DNA of 12,961 nucleotides, from assembly GCA_049292975.1 (NCBI GenBank), contig JBATRZ010000016.1, positions 1-12,961 of the forward strand, written 5' to 3'. This document shows, one piece after another, positions 1 through 7,911 of the stretch. Below the pieces are notes generated by a model. The model made no database searches. It was not told the origin of the DNA and worked only from the letters and a program-made list of their open reading frames with translations. The position numbers and the translations under genes are program-made. Positions within the stretch are counted from its first letter, which is position 1; each line of letters begins with the position of its first letter. Source of the stretch: JBGSWE01 sp049292975. GTDB taxonomy: Bacteria; Patescibacteriota; Saccharimonadia; Saccharimonadales; JACDBH01.

Positions 1-72
1 CAAGTTACAAGTGGCAAGATTAGCAGGCTAAGTGTCTTTTCTTGGTCCTTGCTACTTGAGCCTTGCTACTTG
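1..72. repeat. Heptad-periodic imperfect inverted repeat upstream of the VirB4 gene
   Basis: No gene is visible before position 93. The stretch carries the 12-mer CCTTGCTACTTG twice (47-58 and 61-72, 14-bp period). Read on the - strand it follows a 7-bp rhythm of CAAGTNN/CAAGGNN units. The first 18 bases show the same CAAGT rhythm in the other orientation, and pair with 48-65 at 14 of 18 positions, so the unit could fold as a hairpin. Short repeats of this style resemble those seen around S23/four-helix-bundle genes, such as the one at 9017-9364. This copy has no such gene inside it, so it may be a relic or the edge of an element lying outside the window. The repeats are seen directly; the link to an element is inference. 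Confidence 0.6.
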
Positions 73-74
73 CA

Positions 75-92
75 GGCCGGAGGCTGCCCGTG
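75..92 (+). promoter_or_regulatory. Ribosome binding site deciding the virB4 start
   Basis: GGCCGGAGG at 75-83 contains a good Shine-Dalgarno core (GGAGG) 9 bases upstream of the ATG at 93. A GTG at 90 is also in frame but would be spaced less well. The TTG at 63 lies before this site and inside the repeat, so it is unlikely to be used. Confidence 0.6.
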
Positions 93-2006
93 ATGGCCTT
101 TGGCAAGAAAAAACAGCCCCAGATTGACCCTGTTGCCCAGGCGCAGGCACAGCGGCAGCGCGAGGAGCAAGAAGTCCAGGCAGCGTTCCAGAAGGGCGTA
201 ACCGCACTGCGCGACTTTATTGCGCCAAGCAGTATCGAGTTCCAGAGCAGCTTTTTCCGTATCGGCACCCGCTACGCCAGAACCTACTACGTTTATGGTT
301 ACCCCCGCCAGATCTTTACCGGCTGGCTGAGCAGCATGGTCAATATAGACGAAGTCATAGACCTGAGCATGTTTGTTTATCCGGTAGAGAGCCAGGTGGT
401 GCTAGAGAACCTGCGCAAGAAGGTGACCCAGCTTGAGGCGGGTGTCCAGATAGACGCCGAGAAAGGCCGCATCCGCGACCCGGGCAAGCAGGCCGCCATT
501 GTCGATGCCGAAGAGATGCGCGATAAGCTGCAGGTGGGCGAGGAGCGTTTCTTCCGCCTGGGTCTGTACTTTACGATTTATGGCAACAGCCAGGAAGAGA
601 TGGAATTTGTCAGCCACAAGGTAGAGAGCATGCTTGGCCAGCACCTGGTGTACTCCAAACCGGCAACCGCCCAGCAGGAGCAAGGGCTGAACAGCACCGT
701 GCCTCAGTTTAGCGACCAGTTGCAGATCCGCCGCAACATGAACACCGGCGCCCTCAGCACGACCTTCCCGTTTACTTCGGCCGACCTAAGCCAGGACGGC
801 GGGATCCTGTACGGCATAAACATGCACAATTCGGGACTGGTCATCTTTGACCGGTTCAGCTTAGAAAACGGCAACTCGGTGGTATTCGCCAAGTCCGGTG
901 CCGGTAAATCATTTACCGTGAAGCTAGAGGCGCTGCGCAGCCTGATGTTCGGGACCGAAATATTTATCATCGACCCAGAGAACGAATACCAGCGCATGTC
1001 TGAGGCAGTAGGCGGTGCCTACGTGCGCCTGAGCCTTAACAGCAATACCCGTATCAACCCGTTCGACCTGCCGCAAGTCGTAGACACCGAAGAAGCCGAC
1101 AACGCGCTTAGATCCAACCTAATAACTCTTCACGGCCTGCTGCGCCTGATGATGGGCGGCGCGCAAGCCCAAATGCAGGGCGGGGGAGGAACCATCATGC
1201 CGGCGCTAAGCCCCGTAGAAGAAGCAGACCTGGATGCCGCGCTTATAGAAACATACGCCCGCGCCGGTATCACCAACGACCCGCTGACACACCAGTCGCC
1301 GCCGCCAACCATCGCCGACCTGTACGACGTACTGCTGCACATGGGCGGCACCGGCCCCCAGCTGGCCCAGCGCCTGCGCAAATACACCAGCGGTACTTTT
1401 GCCGGTATCTTTTCCCAGCAGAGCAACATCAACATCAATAATCCGATGGTGGTGTTTAATATCCGCGATCTCGAGGACGAGCTGCGGCCCGTCGCCATGT
1501 ATATTGTCCTTAATTATATCTGGAATAAGACCAAGAGCGATAAGCGCCGCCGAATCCTTATCGTGGACGAGGCCTGGCAGCTGATGAAATACGAGGATTC
1601 GGCCAACTTCTTATTTTCACTGGCCAAGCGGGCCCGCAAGTACAACCTGGGCATTACTACCATCACCCAGGACGTCGAGGACTTTATGGGCAGCAGAATG
1701 GGTCGCGCCATCGTAGCCAACGCCAGCATGCAGATCCTGCTAAAGCAATCGGCTTCGGCGGTTGATGTGCTGAGCTCTGTCTTCAGGCTGACAAGCGAGG
1801 AACAAAAGCGCCTGAGCCAATTCCCGGTAGGCCAGGGACTGTTCTTTGCCGGCCAAAACCATGTGCACATCCAGATTATTGCCAGCCCTACCGAGACGGG
1901 CCTGATAACCACCAACCCGCAACAGGTAGCGGCGCTAGAAGCTGGCGATATAGACCAGGCACAAGGCACGATAGACCTTGATAACAGGTTAGCCCCTGGG
2001 ATATGA
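93..2006 (+). CDS. virB4: VirB4/TraC-type type IV secretion ATPase
   Basis: A 637-residue cytoplasmic AAA+-like ATPase expected to power a type IV secretion/conjugation machine at the inner membrane. Walker A is SGAGKS around residues 268-273 (Lys272). Walker B ends in LIVDEAW with Asp492 and Glu493. A downstream ITQDVEDF motif is typical of VirB4/TraC proteins. The N-terminal 250 residues are the non-ATPase VirB4 domain. A Gly/Met/Gln-rich loop near residues 353-370 interrupts the ATPase domain. At about 640 residues it is shorter than proteobacterial VirB4 (about 800) and similar to Gram-positive and CPR forms. The ATG at 93 was chosen over an in-frame TTG at 63 because CGGAGG at 78-83 lies 9 bases before it, and because the extension would be encoded by the upstream repeat. 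The next gene starts 9 bases after the stop. The family call is strong; the substrate is unknown. Confidence 0.93.
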   Translation: MAFGKKKQPQIDPVAQAQAQRQREEQEVQAAFQKGVTALRDFIAPSSIEFQSSFFRIGTRYARTYYVYGYPRQIFTGWLSSMVNIDEVIDLSMFVYPVESQVVLENLRKKVTQLEAGVQIDAEKGRIRDPGKQAAIVDAEEMRDKLQVGEERFFRLGLYFTIYGNSQEEMEFVSHKVESMLGQHLVYSKPATAQQEQGLNSTVPQFSDQLQIRRNMNTGALSTTFPFTSADLSQDGGILYGINMHNSGLVIFDRFSLENGNSVVFAKSGAGKSFTVKLEALRSLMFGTEIFIIDPENEYQRMSEAVGGAYVRLSLNSNTRINPFDLPQVVDTEEADNALRSNLITLHGLLRLMMGGAQAQMQGGGGTIMPALSPVEEADLDAALIETYARAGITNDPLTHQSPPPTIADLYDVLLHMGGTGPQLAQRLRKYTSGTFAGIFSQQSNININNPMVVFNIRDLEDELRPVAMYIVLNYIWNKTKSDKRRRILIVDEAWQLMKYEDSANFLFSLAKRARKYNLGITTITQDVEDFMGSRMGRAIVANASMQILLKQSASAVDVLSSVFRLTSEEQKRLSQFPVGQGLFFAGQNHVHIQIIASPTETGLITTNPQQVAALEAGDIDQAQGTIDLDNRLAPGI

Positions 2007-2015
2007 TGCTAATGT

Positions 2016-5000
2016 ATGTCTAATTACGACCGCCCTGGCCACGAACACGACCGCGATCACGACACCATAACCCGCGCGGATGACGAAGAGCTTCGCCGCA
2101 TTACCGGCATTGACGAAGCTGCTGAAAAAAAGATGGAGGAAAATGCTGTCCACGACGGCAGCACGGCCAATAACCCCGAGCGCGAAGGCCTTGAGCAGCT
2201 TGATGAGGATGGCGAAGAGCAGAAAGGCAAGGGCAAGGATAGCAGCGGGACCGAGAAAACCGAAGACGGTGAGCGTGACCTGTTTACGGGCAAGGGCGGC
2301 ATGCAGAAAGCAAGCATCCAGTCCCGCCTGATAAACAAGCGTAACGGCATCATACTGGGTGTCGTGGGTTTTGTGGTTAGTCTTGCTGTTGGTATATTTA
2401 CGCTGCTGCCGGGCTTTATCGTCAATCAGGTGCGCGAAATCCTGCTTGGCAAGATTAATGCGATGCAGACAAGCCAGAGCCGCAAGTATCGCCGCAACAA
2501 ACTAGCCCGCGTTAGCGACATGTTCAGCCTCGATGGCCGTCGAGGCGGCAAGATCATCGCCGAGATGCAGGCAAGCGGCTACCGCTTTTCATTTAGCAAA
2601 ACCGACCGTAACCGTATAGTGGGTATTACGCCGCCCGGCTCTAACGTCAGCATTCCGAACCTGCCCAATAATTCAGCTATGGCGGATAATATCAGTGCGT
2701 TCATGGATTACCGTCACCCCTTTAAGACTAGCCGCTGGAAGACAAAACGCATGGAGTCATTCTATAGACGGTACGGCGTAAGCCGGATATCTGTCGTGAC
2801 TCCTACGCCGGATGATCTAGAAACACCCGATCAAACAATAAACCGCAACGTTGGGGGTAGCGTGCTAGATGATGATTATGATCCAAGGTACATAGGCGGC
2901 GACGAACCATATCCAGAGGGCGCAACGGAAGCTGAGCGCGCTGCGATAGACGAGCGCAACGCCAACCGCCGTGCCGCGGTCGAAAGTACCGGTGATTATA
3001 CTGAGATCAAGAAGGAGATACGTGAAGAAGGGACCGACATGAAGGACATGGACAGCCCCTTGGCAGCGGTAGACGACGGCATACCAAATCCAGTGCGGCC
3101 AAACGTACTTGAGTTCGCAGGTAACGCCCACAAGTTACTTAGCTGGAATAGCGCCAAAAGTTTCTTCTCCGCCACGGATCTCTTCGACAAAGTCTGTACG
3201 GTTAAGAACCGCCTGCGCGCTGCCGTAACAGCTAGCCGGGCTTACCGTGCTCTTAGCATGCTTAAGTACGCCGGTGTCTTTGTAAGCGCATCCGATGCAA
3301 CCCGTACCGGGAATTCGAATTCTGCCCTCATGAATTCCTTGATGAAGCGCTGGACATCAGTAGACAAGAACGGCAACCCCGTTGGCGCATCACCCGGACT
3401 TGCGTACGCCCTAAAGGGAAAGTTCAGCCGGTCAAACAATAATGCAGTGCGTGGTGCTTACTCGGTGGACGGCAAGCTGACTGGTACCTATAAAGCCGTA
3501 CAGGATAAAACCGACGAGATCCCGGGCACTACTCCAATGAATTGTGGTGTCTGGCAGAACCCGATCTTCCAGATTGGAGTTGGAATCATTGAAGTTGGAA
3601 TTGCTATCTTAACGGGGGGCGGTTCATATACGGTAACCCAGGGTGTAAAGCTGACTATCCAGAGAGGTGTAACCCAGACTATTAAGGCCTCTATTAACCG
3701 GACCTTGATCAAAGCGATTATGAAATCTGTCGCCATTGGCGTAGCTACCGAGTTAAGCTTTGAGGCTATCATGCAGATAACACAGATGTACGCAGAGAAG
3801 AGCCTGGCATTTAACTTTAGCGGCCAGGAACGGGGGGCGTTGCTTGCCGGGCCTGTTATTGGCGGGGCAGGGGTCATGCACAAGCAGCGCAACCTTGCTG
3901 CTGGCATGGTTCCGGCAACAACCGAACAGTATGGGCAGGCATTGGCTATATACAAGGCAGAGAAGGCCGAAGAGTATGCCAACCAAAGCTTCTTCGCGCG
4001 GGTGCTTGATTATAGTAATAGTGACTCTGTCGCGTTCTCCGTAGCAGCTACGCTGCCATACAGCGCAGACCACGTGGGCGTCATCGCCAGCAATAGCTTA
4101 ACCAGCTTAAGCTCTGCCATTGCAAAGGGTCCGTCTACTATAATTTCTTCAATCGGAGGACTGTTCTCGCCAAAGGCGTTTGCCCAAGATGATGAAGAGA
4201 TTGAATTTGATGAATTTGTCACAGAGGGGAACAATTCCGGTAAGCATCTGGCCACAGATACCGCGGGCAATCTCCAGCCGGTAATGCTGCAAGAAGTGAT
4301 GGATATGGATCCGCTAGAAAATATCGAGTTTCTTACGGCATCGGGTGATATCGGCGGCGAATCGACTAGCTGGGAGCCCGTCAGCCAGCGTTTCAAAGAT
4401 CACATTGCATACTGCGTAGACGCGCTTGATATTCTGTCCCGTATAGAAGGCGGTAATCCGAACAAGGTTGAAGAAGACTGTCTGGCAGACGGCTCACAAA
4501 AGGATCTAACCATCCGCTTCAAGGCACACCTGGCCTGGCTGGACGCCCTGGACTCCCTGGACTCTACGATATTTGCAGAAGAATTGGGCGGCGGCACTAG
4601 CAGCGGCCCTAGCGGGGTAGATGCACCTATTGACTGCACATCCGTTACGGGCAATGAGCGCATTGTCTGTGCCGCACAGAACTACCCGGGTATCCGTTAT
4701 GCAAACAATAACACTGACCACTGGGCAGAAGAGTGGGGCGTAAGCAGCGTCAGCAATAAGCTGAATGGCGGGGCTGATGCCGAAGCATATTTGAGCCACA
4801 ACGGTAACAACTTGCAAACACTGGTAGACACCGCCTTCATCGACTGTAGCGGCTTTACTAACCTGGCAATGTGGGTGGCCTTCCAGTACAAGACCTCTGC
4901 CGGTTGTTCGGGCGGCTATGTTAGTGGTGCGGATCCAAATATACGCGAGGTTCCGATCAGCGAAGCCAGACCGGGTGACTTCTTGACCATCAGCCGTAAT

Positions 5001-5213
5001 TGTGATGGTAATGGCGGACCAGGACACATCGCTATACTTGTAAGCCGCAACGCCGACGGCACCTTCACCACGCTTGAGTCTTCTGCGGGGCGTAATGTAA
5101 ATGGCGAGAAACGGTCAGGGTTTTACTCAAGGCAGCTCGACACCTTGGGCGGGACCGGGGAACATGACTTCAAATTTGCGGCGCGCTATGCTGGACCGGG
5201 GTCTTCGCCATGA
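2016..5213 (+). CDS. Large T4SS-associated membrane protein with C-terminal NlpC/P60-type hydrolase domain
   Basis: A 1065-residue protein. Residues 1-100 are very acidic and hydrophilic (cytoplasmic). A clear membrane segment lies at 111-136. More hydrophobic stretches lie near 516-536, 564-590, 607-622 and 672-718, giving a polytopic, VirB6/TrbL-like middle. After SPKAFAQ (719-724), which resembles a signal-peptidase site, comes an acidic linker and then a Cys-peptidase-like domain. That domain has DCSGF at 943-947 (candidate nucleophile Cys944), RPGDF, and GHIAILV with His1004, the usual NlpC/P60 order. Such domains cleave peptidoglycan peptides. Its position directly after virB4 and its ATGA overlap with the next gene place it in the secretion operon, where it may combine channel and wall-opening roles. 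No clear Shine-Dalgarno precedes the ATG at 2016. The hydrolase domain call is good; the VirB6-like role is inference from topology and context. Confidence 0.82.
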   Translation: MSNYDRPGHEHDRDHDTITRADDEELRRITGIDEAAEKKMEENAVHDGSTANNPEREGLEQLDEDGEEQKGKGKDSSGTEKTEDGERDLFTGKGGMQKASIQSRLINKRNGIILGVVGFVVSLAVGIFTLLPGFIVNQVREILLGKINAMQTSQSRKYRRNKLARVSDMFSLDGRRGGKIIAEMQASGYRFSFSKTDRNRIVGITPPGSNVSIPNLPNNSAMADNISAFMDYRHPFKTSRWKTKRMESFYRRYGVSRISVVTPTPDDLETPDQTINRNVGGSVLDDDYDPRYIGGDEPYPEGATEAERAAIDERNANRRAAVESTGDYTEIKKEIREEGTDMKDMDSPLAAVDDGIPNPVRPNVLEFAGNAHKLLSWNSAKSFFSATDLFDKVCTVKNRLRAAVTASRAYRALSMLKYAGVFVSASDATRTGNSNSALMNSLMKRWTSVDKNGNPVGASPGLAYALKGKFSRSNNNAVRGAYSVDGKLTGTYKAVQDKTDEIPGTTPMNCGVWQNPIFQIGVGIIEVGIAILTGGGSYTVTQGVKLTIQRGVTQTIKASINRTLIKAIMKSVAIGVATELSFEAIMQITQMYAEKSLAFNFSGQERGALLAGPVIGGAGVMHKQRNLAAGMVPATTEQYGQALAIYKAEKAEEYANQSFFARVLDYSNSDSVAFSVAATLPYSADHVGVIASNSLTSLSSAIAKGPSTIISSIGGLFSPKAFAQDDEEIEFDEFVTEGNNSGKHLATDTAGNLQPVMLQEVMDMDPLENIEFLTASGDIGGESTSWEPVSQRFKDHIAYCVDALDILSRIEGGNPNKVEEDCLADGSQKDLTIRFKAHLAWLDALDSLDSTIFAEELGGGTSSGPSGVDAPIDCTSVTGNERIVCAAQNYPGIRYANNNTDHWAEEWGVSSVSNKLNGGADAEAYLSHNGNNLQTLVDTAFIDCSGFTNLAMWVAFQYKTSAGCSGGYVSGADPNIREVPISEARPGDFLTISRNCDGNGGPGHIAILVSRNADGTFTTLESSAGRNVNGEKRSGFYSRQLDTLGGTGEHDFKFAARYAGPGSSP

Positions 5214-5776
5214 TGAAGCTATTTACTCTTAGGCGTTTGGTTATTTTGTTTGCCGCTGGGGTGGTGCTATTTGCCCTATACGGCCTGTTCTGGTATGGAA
5301 ACCTGCGGGTTAGCAACCTGCCCGAGGGAACCGTTGCTTCCGTAAACGGCAAGGTTTATAGCCACAAGGAGTTTAAGAAAGGCATCAAGCTGCGCCCAGG
5401 TACCCACAGGCTGTATGTGACAAGCCCCAACACCAAGCCTTTTGAGTCAAAAAAAGCGGTCAGCGCACTATCGACAACTGAGCTAAACCCCGAGATACCG
5501 GTGCTCTCGTCGGACGAATTGGTTGAGTTCGTCGCAGGCACAACATTATCCTCAGACTTAAAAATAGTAAGAAGCAGGCTCTTTGAGAACAATACCTGGA
5601 TGGTGGTGCTGGTTGGCTCACGCGATGGGCGAACAGATGCCTATTATGACATTTACGTGTATCGTGACCGGATCTGGACTATTTTTGACTCTGGCACCGG
5701 CTTTGATCTGGAAGAATCGTCAGACAATGGTTACCCCAACAGTGTGGTCCGGTATATGAAGGGAGAGGACCGGTAA
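5210..5776 (+). CDS. Single-pass membrane protein with PEGA-like segment
   Basis: A 188-residue protein of unknown function. A short basic N-terminus is followed by one membrane anchor at about residues 9-28. The rest should face outside. Residues 34-78 contain VNGKVY followed by RPGTHRLYV, the pattern of a PEGA-like beta-sandwich repeat, often found in surface proteins that contact polysaccharide or peptidoglycan. The remainder is a mixed alpha/beta domain (about 95-188) that I do not recognise. It starts within the end of the preceding gene (ATGATG, 4-base overlap) and its stop shares one base with the next start (TAATG), so translational coupling is likely. A VirB8-like periplasmic scaffold role would fit the topology, but no sequence motif supports it. 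The gene itself is secure; the PEGA label is tentative. Confidence 0.75.
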   Translation: MMKLFTLRRLVILFAAGVVLFALYGLFWYGNLRVSNLPEGTVASVNGKVYSHKEFKKGIKLRPGTHRLYVTSPNTKPFESKKAVSALSTTELNPEIPVLSSDELVEFVAGTTLSSDLKIVRSRLFENNTWMVVLVGSRDGRTDAYYDIYVYRDRIWTIFDSGTGFDLEESSDNGYPNSVVRYMKGEDR

Positions 5777-7221
5777 TGATAGCGTCCCGCGCAGCAAATA
5801 AAGACAGCTTGGTGTGGCTATACTACCTAGCCGCATTCTTAATAGTACCTTTCCTATTATTCGCTAGCATCCGCGTCGTGCATGCACAGCCGGAAAATAC
5901 CCAGGTAAGTGAAGAAGAGGAGTGCTCGGAGGCGCGCCTGAAGTCGCTACAGGTAGCGATTATTAATTGTTCGGGTAACCAACCTAGTTGTGGCTCTAAT
6001 GGTGGCGGCATAGCAAACCCAGCTGACCTCAATGTTACCCTTAGGTACCCGGCAGGACTTGAAGGTAAAGAGGCGGCACTTATTGCCTCAACCCAGCGGC
6101 ATGTTGCAGAGAACTACCCACACTCTCCGTTTAATACAAACCCTCAGTATATTGAGATGATATACCGCCTCAGCCGCGAAGCGCAAATAAATCCATTCCT
6201 GATTATCTCTATAGCCCAGCAGGAGAACGGCTGGGGTAGTAGCGGAGGCAATGCAGTTGCTAATAACAACTACTTTGGCATGTTGCTCAAGAGCAAGCCG
6301 GGCGGCAATATCTATTACAGCTTCGCGACTGTTGAAGATGGCATTCGTGAGTATATCTCGCGCTCAGCACGTCACATAAGCAACCCCGAGGGTTCTTGGG
6401 CTGGGGTTTCGAACTTTTATGAATTCTTATCGGTCCATCAGTCTGGTGTCCTGGCATATCCTGGTGAATATCCGCCGGGCTCAGCCGGTGCCAACCATGA
6501 CCCCCAATACTTGGCTTATGACGCGGGTATGGATATTTACATCAGCTGGGATGTGACCGCCAACGGCGACCGCGGCGTCTATAATCCGCTTGTATATTTC
6601 CAAAATGCCACCGCACTCATAAACAAGCTGATGGGAACCAGCCTGTCCGATGTACCACAGCGTACATCAACATCGACGGCCGGGTTTACTAACGAATGCG
6701 GCAGTAACACGCCCGGAACTGGCGGTAATGGTACTGTAGATACGCGAGGCTATGCCTTTCCTCTTGCACCTCAGACACAGGCGGTCGGAGGCATAAATAA
6801 TGACCACCATGACGGCACGCCGGCTTTTGACTTGTTCAGCTTCCCTGATGCACCAGTCTACTCTATCTTTGCCGGCACGCCAGTCACAATCAACACTAGC
6901 TTCAATGACGTCCCGGGATGTAGCTCGATCCAGTTCCACGCGGACGATGGCTATTATTACTGGTACGGCCACCTTAAGAATGTGTCCGTAAAGCAGGGCG
7001 TGCACATTGATGCAGGTATCCAGATGGCACAGGTTGCAGACCAATCCTATGGAAGTGATTGTGTTGGTGGCGGACCCCACTTGCATATCGATCGTGGTTG
7101 TACGATAAATGGCGTACGGCAGCGTGGCGGAAGTGACTCCTGCCGGGATCCTGAATTTATACCGTTCTTAAGGGCGCTATACCAATCATTGCCACCATCA
7201 GATGACAGGGAAAAAATATGA
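5776..7221 (+). CDS. Exported bifunctional wall hydrolase: glucosaminidase/lysozyme-like plus M23 metallopeptidase
   Basis: A 481-residue exported protein. A hydrophobic segment (about residues 12-32) ends in VVHA, a plausible signal-peptidase site after Ala37; an uncleaved anchor is the alternative. Residues about 105-240 resemble lysozyme-fold glucosaminidases, with candidate catalytic Glu150 in AQQENGWG and a following NNNYFGM motif. Residues about 325-460 are an M23 (LytM-like) peptidase: HHDGTPAFD (His345/Asp352), YGHL (His399) and GPHLHID (His435, His437) supply the zinc and catalytic positions. The pair would cut both glycan and peptide parts of peptidoglycan. The eight cysteines all lie after the signal segment, an even count consistent with disulfides. 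GGGAGAGG just before the start is a strong ribosome site. It lies in the secretion operon and overlaps the next gene by ATGA. Confidence 0.87.
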   Translation: MIASRAANKDSLVWLYYLAAFLIVPFLLFASIRVVHAQPENTQVSEEEECSEARLKSLQVAIINCSGNQPSCGSNGGGIANPADLNVTLRYPAGLEGKEAALIASTQRHVAENYPHSPFNTNPQYIEMIYRLSREAQINPFLIISIAQQENGWGSSGGNAVANNNYFGMLLKSKPGGNIYYSFATVEDGIREYISRSARHISNPEGSWAGVSNFYEFLSVHQSGVLAYPGEYPPGSAGANHDPQYLAYDAGMDIYISWDVTANGDRGVYNPLVYFQNATALINKLMGTSLSDVPQRTSTSTAGFTNECGSNTPGTGGNGTVDTRGYAFPLAPQTQAVGGINNDHHDGTPAFDLFSFPDAPVYSIFAGTPVTINTSFNDVPGCSSIQFHADDGYYYWYGHLKNVSVKQGVHIDAGIQMAQVADQSYGSDCVGGGPHLHIDRGCTINGVRQRGGSDSCRDPEFIPFLRALYQSLPPSDDREKI

Positions 7222-7910
7222 ACGGGCTTAAGATCTCAAAACGCAAAGTAACTATCACGGCCCTGTTGATACTCTTCATTGTTTTACTGGGGACGGTACT
7301 TACGTGGGGCGCTTCGTCAAGCGATATAGACCGTCGGCCAGAGACCGATGCAACAGACTATGAATCACAGGCATATATACACGATAGCGGCAACCTGGCA
7401 AGTCAGCTTGGCGGACTCAATCAATACATTTCGCTTACAGAGGATATGCATGTGTTTGCCACAAAAAGCTTCCCTGTTTACACCGAGGATACCAAGCGTA
7501 TCGTTGGCTTCAAGCCCTCTAAGGCATCGGTCAAGGCTGCTTATGTGGTTAGTCTCAGCGGACGCTTTGGCGCCAGCAAGGACAAGATAGAGATTAAAGT
7601 AACCCTGCTTAAGAATGACCGCATTAAAACATCTATCACAAACACTAGGACGGGCAAGAACTACGATAGCGAGTTACCCTCAAATACTAAGACAAACCAG
7701 TTCCTAGCCACACTGCCTATTGAAGAGAACGACTATAGGATTGATTACCAGCGCACCGTAAATGGCGGCGGAGTTACAATTACATACTACATACGTGATG
7801 CAGCCCTAACTAAGGCTTCAAATCAAAAGATAATAGACGCTATTGGCGAGGAAGCGGCAAAAAACTTAAGCATTACCGCAACCTTCCCGTCGCCAAGCTT
7901 TGAGCAATAG
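7218..7910 (+). CDS. Membrane-anchored protein of unknown function
   Basis: A 230-residue protein I do not recognise. A basic N-terminus (KISKRKVT) leads into one membrane segment at about residues 12-31, so the remaining 195 or so residues should lie outside the membrane. They are rich in Thr, Ser, Lys and alternating hydrophobic residues, which suggests mainly beta structure, with a helix near the C-terminus (about 200-215). There are no cysteines and no catalytic motif that I can see. CAGGGA lies about 7 bases before the ATG, and the start overlaps the previous stop by 4 bases. It is the last gene of the secretion operon and ends one base from the recF stop codon. A structural or accessory role in the same envelope complex is inferred from position only. 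Confidence 0.75.
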   Translation: MNGLKISKRKVTITALLILFIVLLGTVLTWGASSSDIDRRPETDATDYESQAYIHDSGNLASQLGGLNQYISLTEDMHVFATKSFPVYTEDTKRIVGFKPSKASVKAAYVVSLSGRFGASKDKIEIKVTLLKNDRIKTSITNTRTGKNYDSELPSNTKTNQFLATLPIEENDYRIDYQRTVNGGGVTITYYIRDAALTKASNQKIIDAIGEEAAKNLSITATFPSPSFEQ

Positions 7911-7911
7911 C

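Noticed and set aside
63..92. TTG start extending the VirB4 gene by 10 codons
   Set aside because: The extension runs through the repeat and the ribosome binding site; the ATG at 93 is better placed.
3488..3982. 164-codon - strand frame opposite the large membrane protein
   Set aside because: Shadow frame: its hydrophobic look comes from the complement of the membrane-segment codons.
4506..5027. 173-codon - strand frame opposite the NlpC/P60 domain
   Set aside because: Shadow of a well-supported coding region; low-complexity Ala/Ile/Thr translation.
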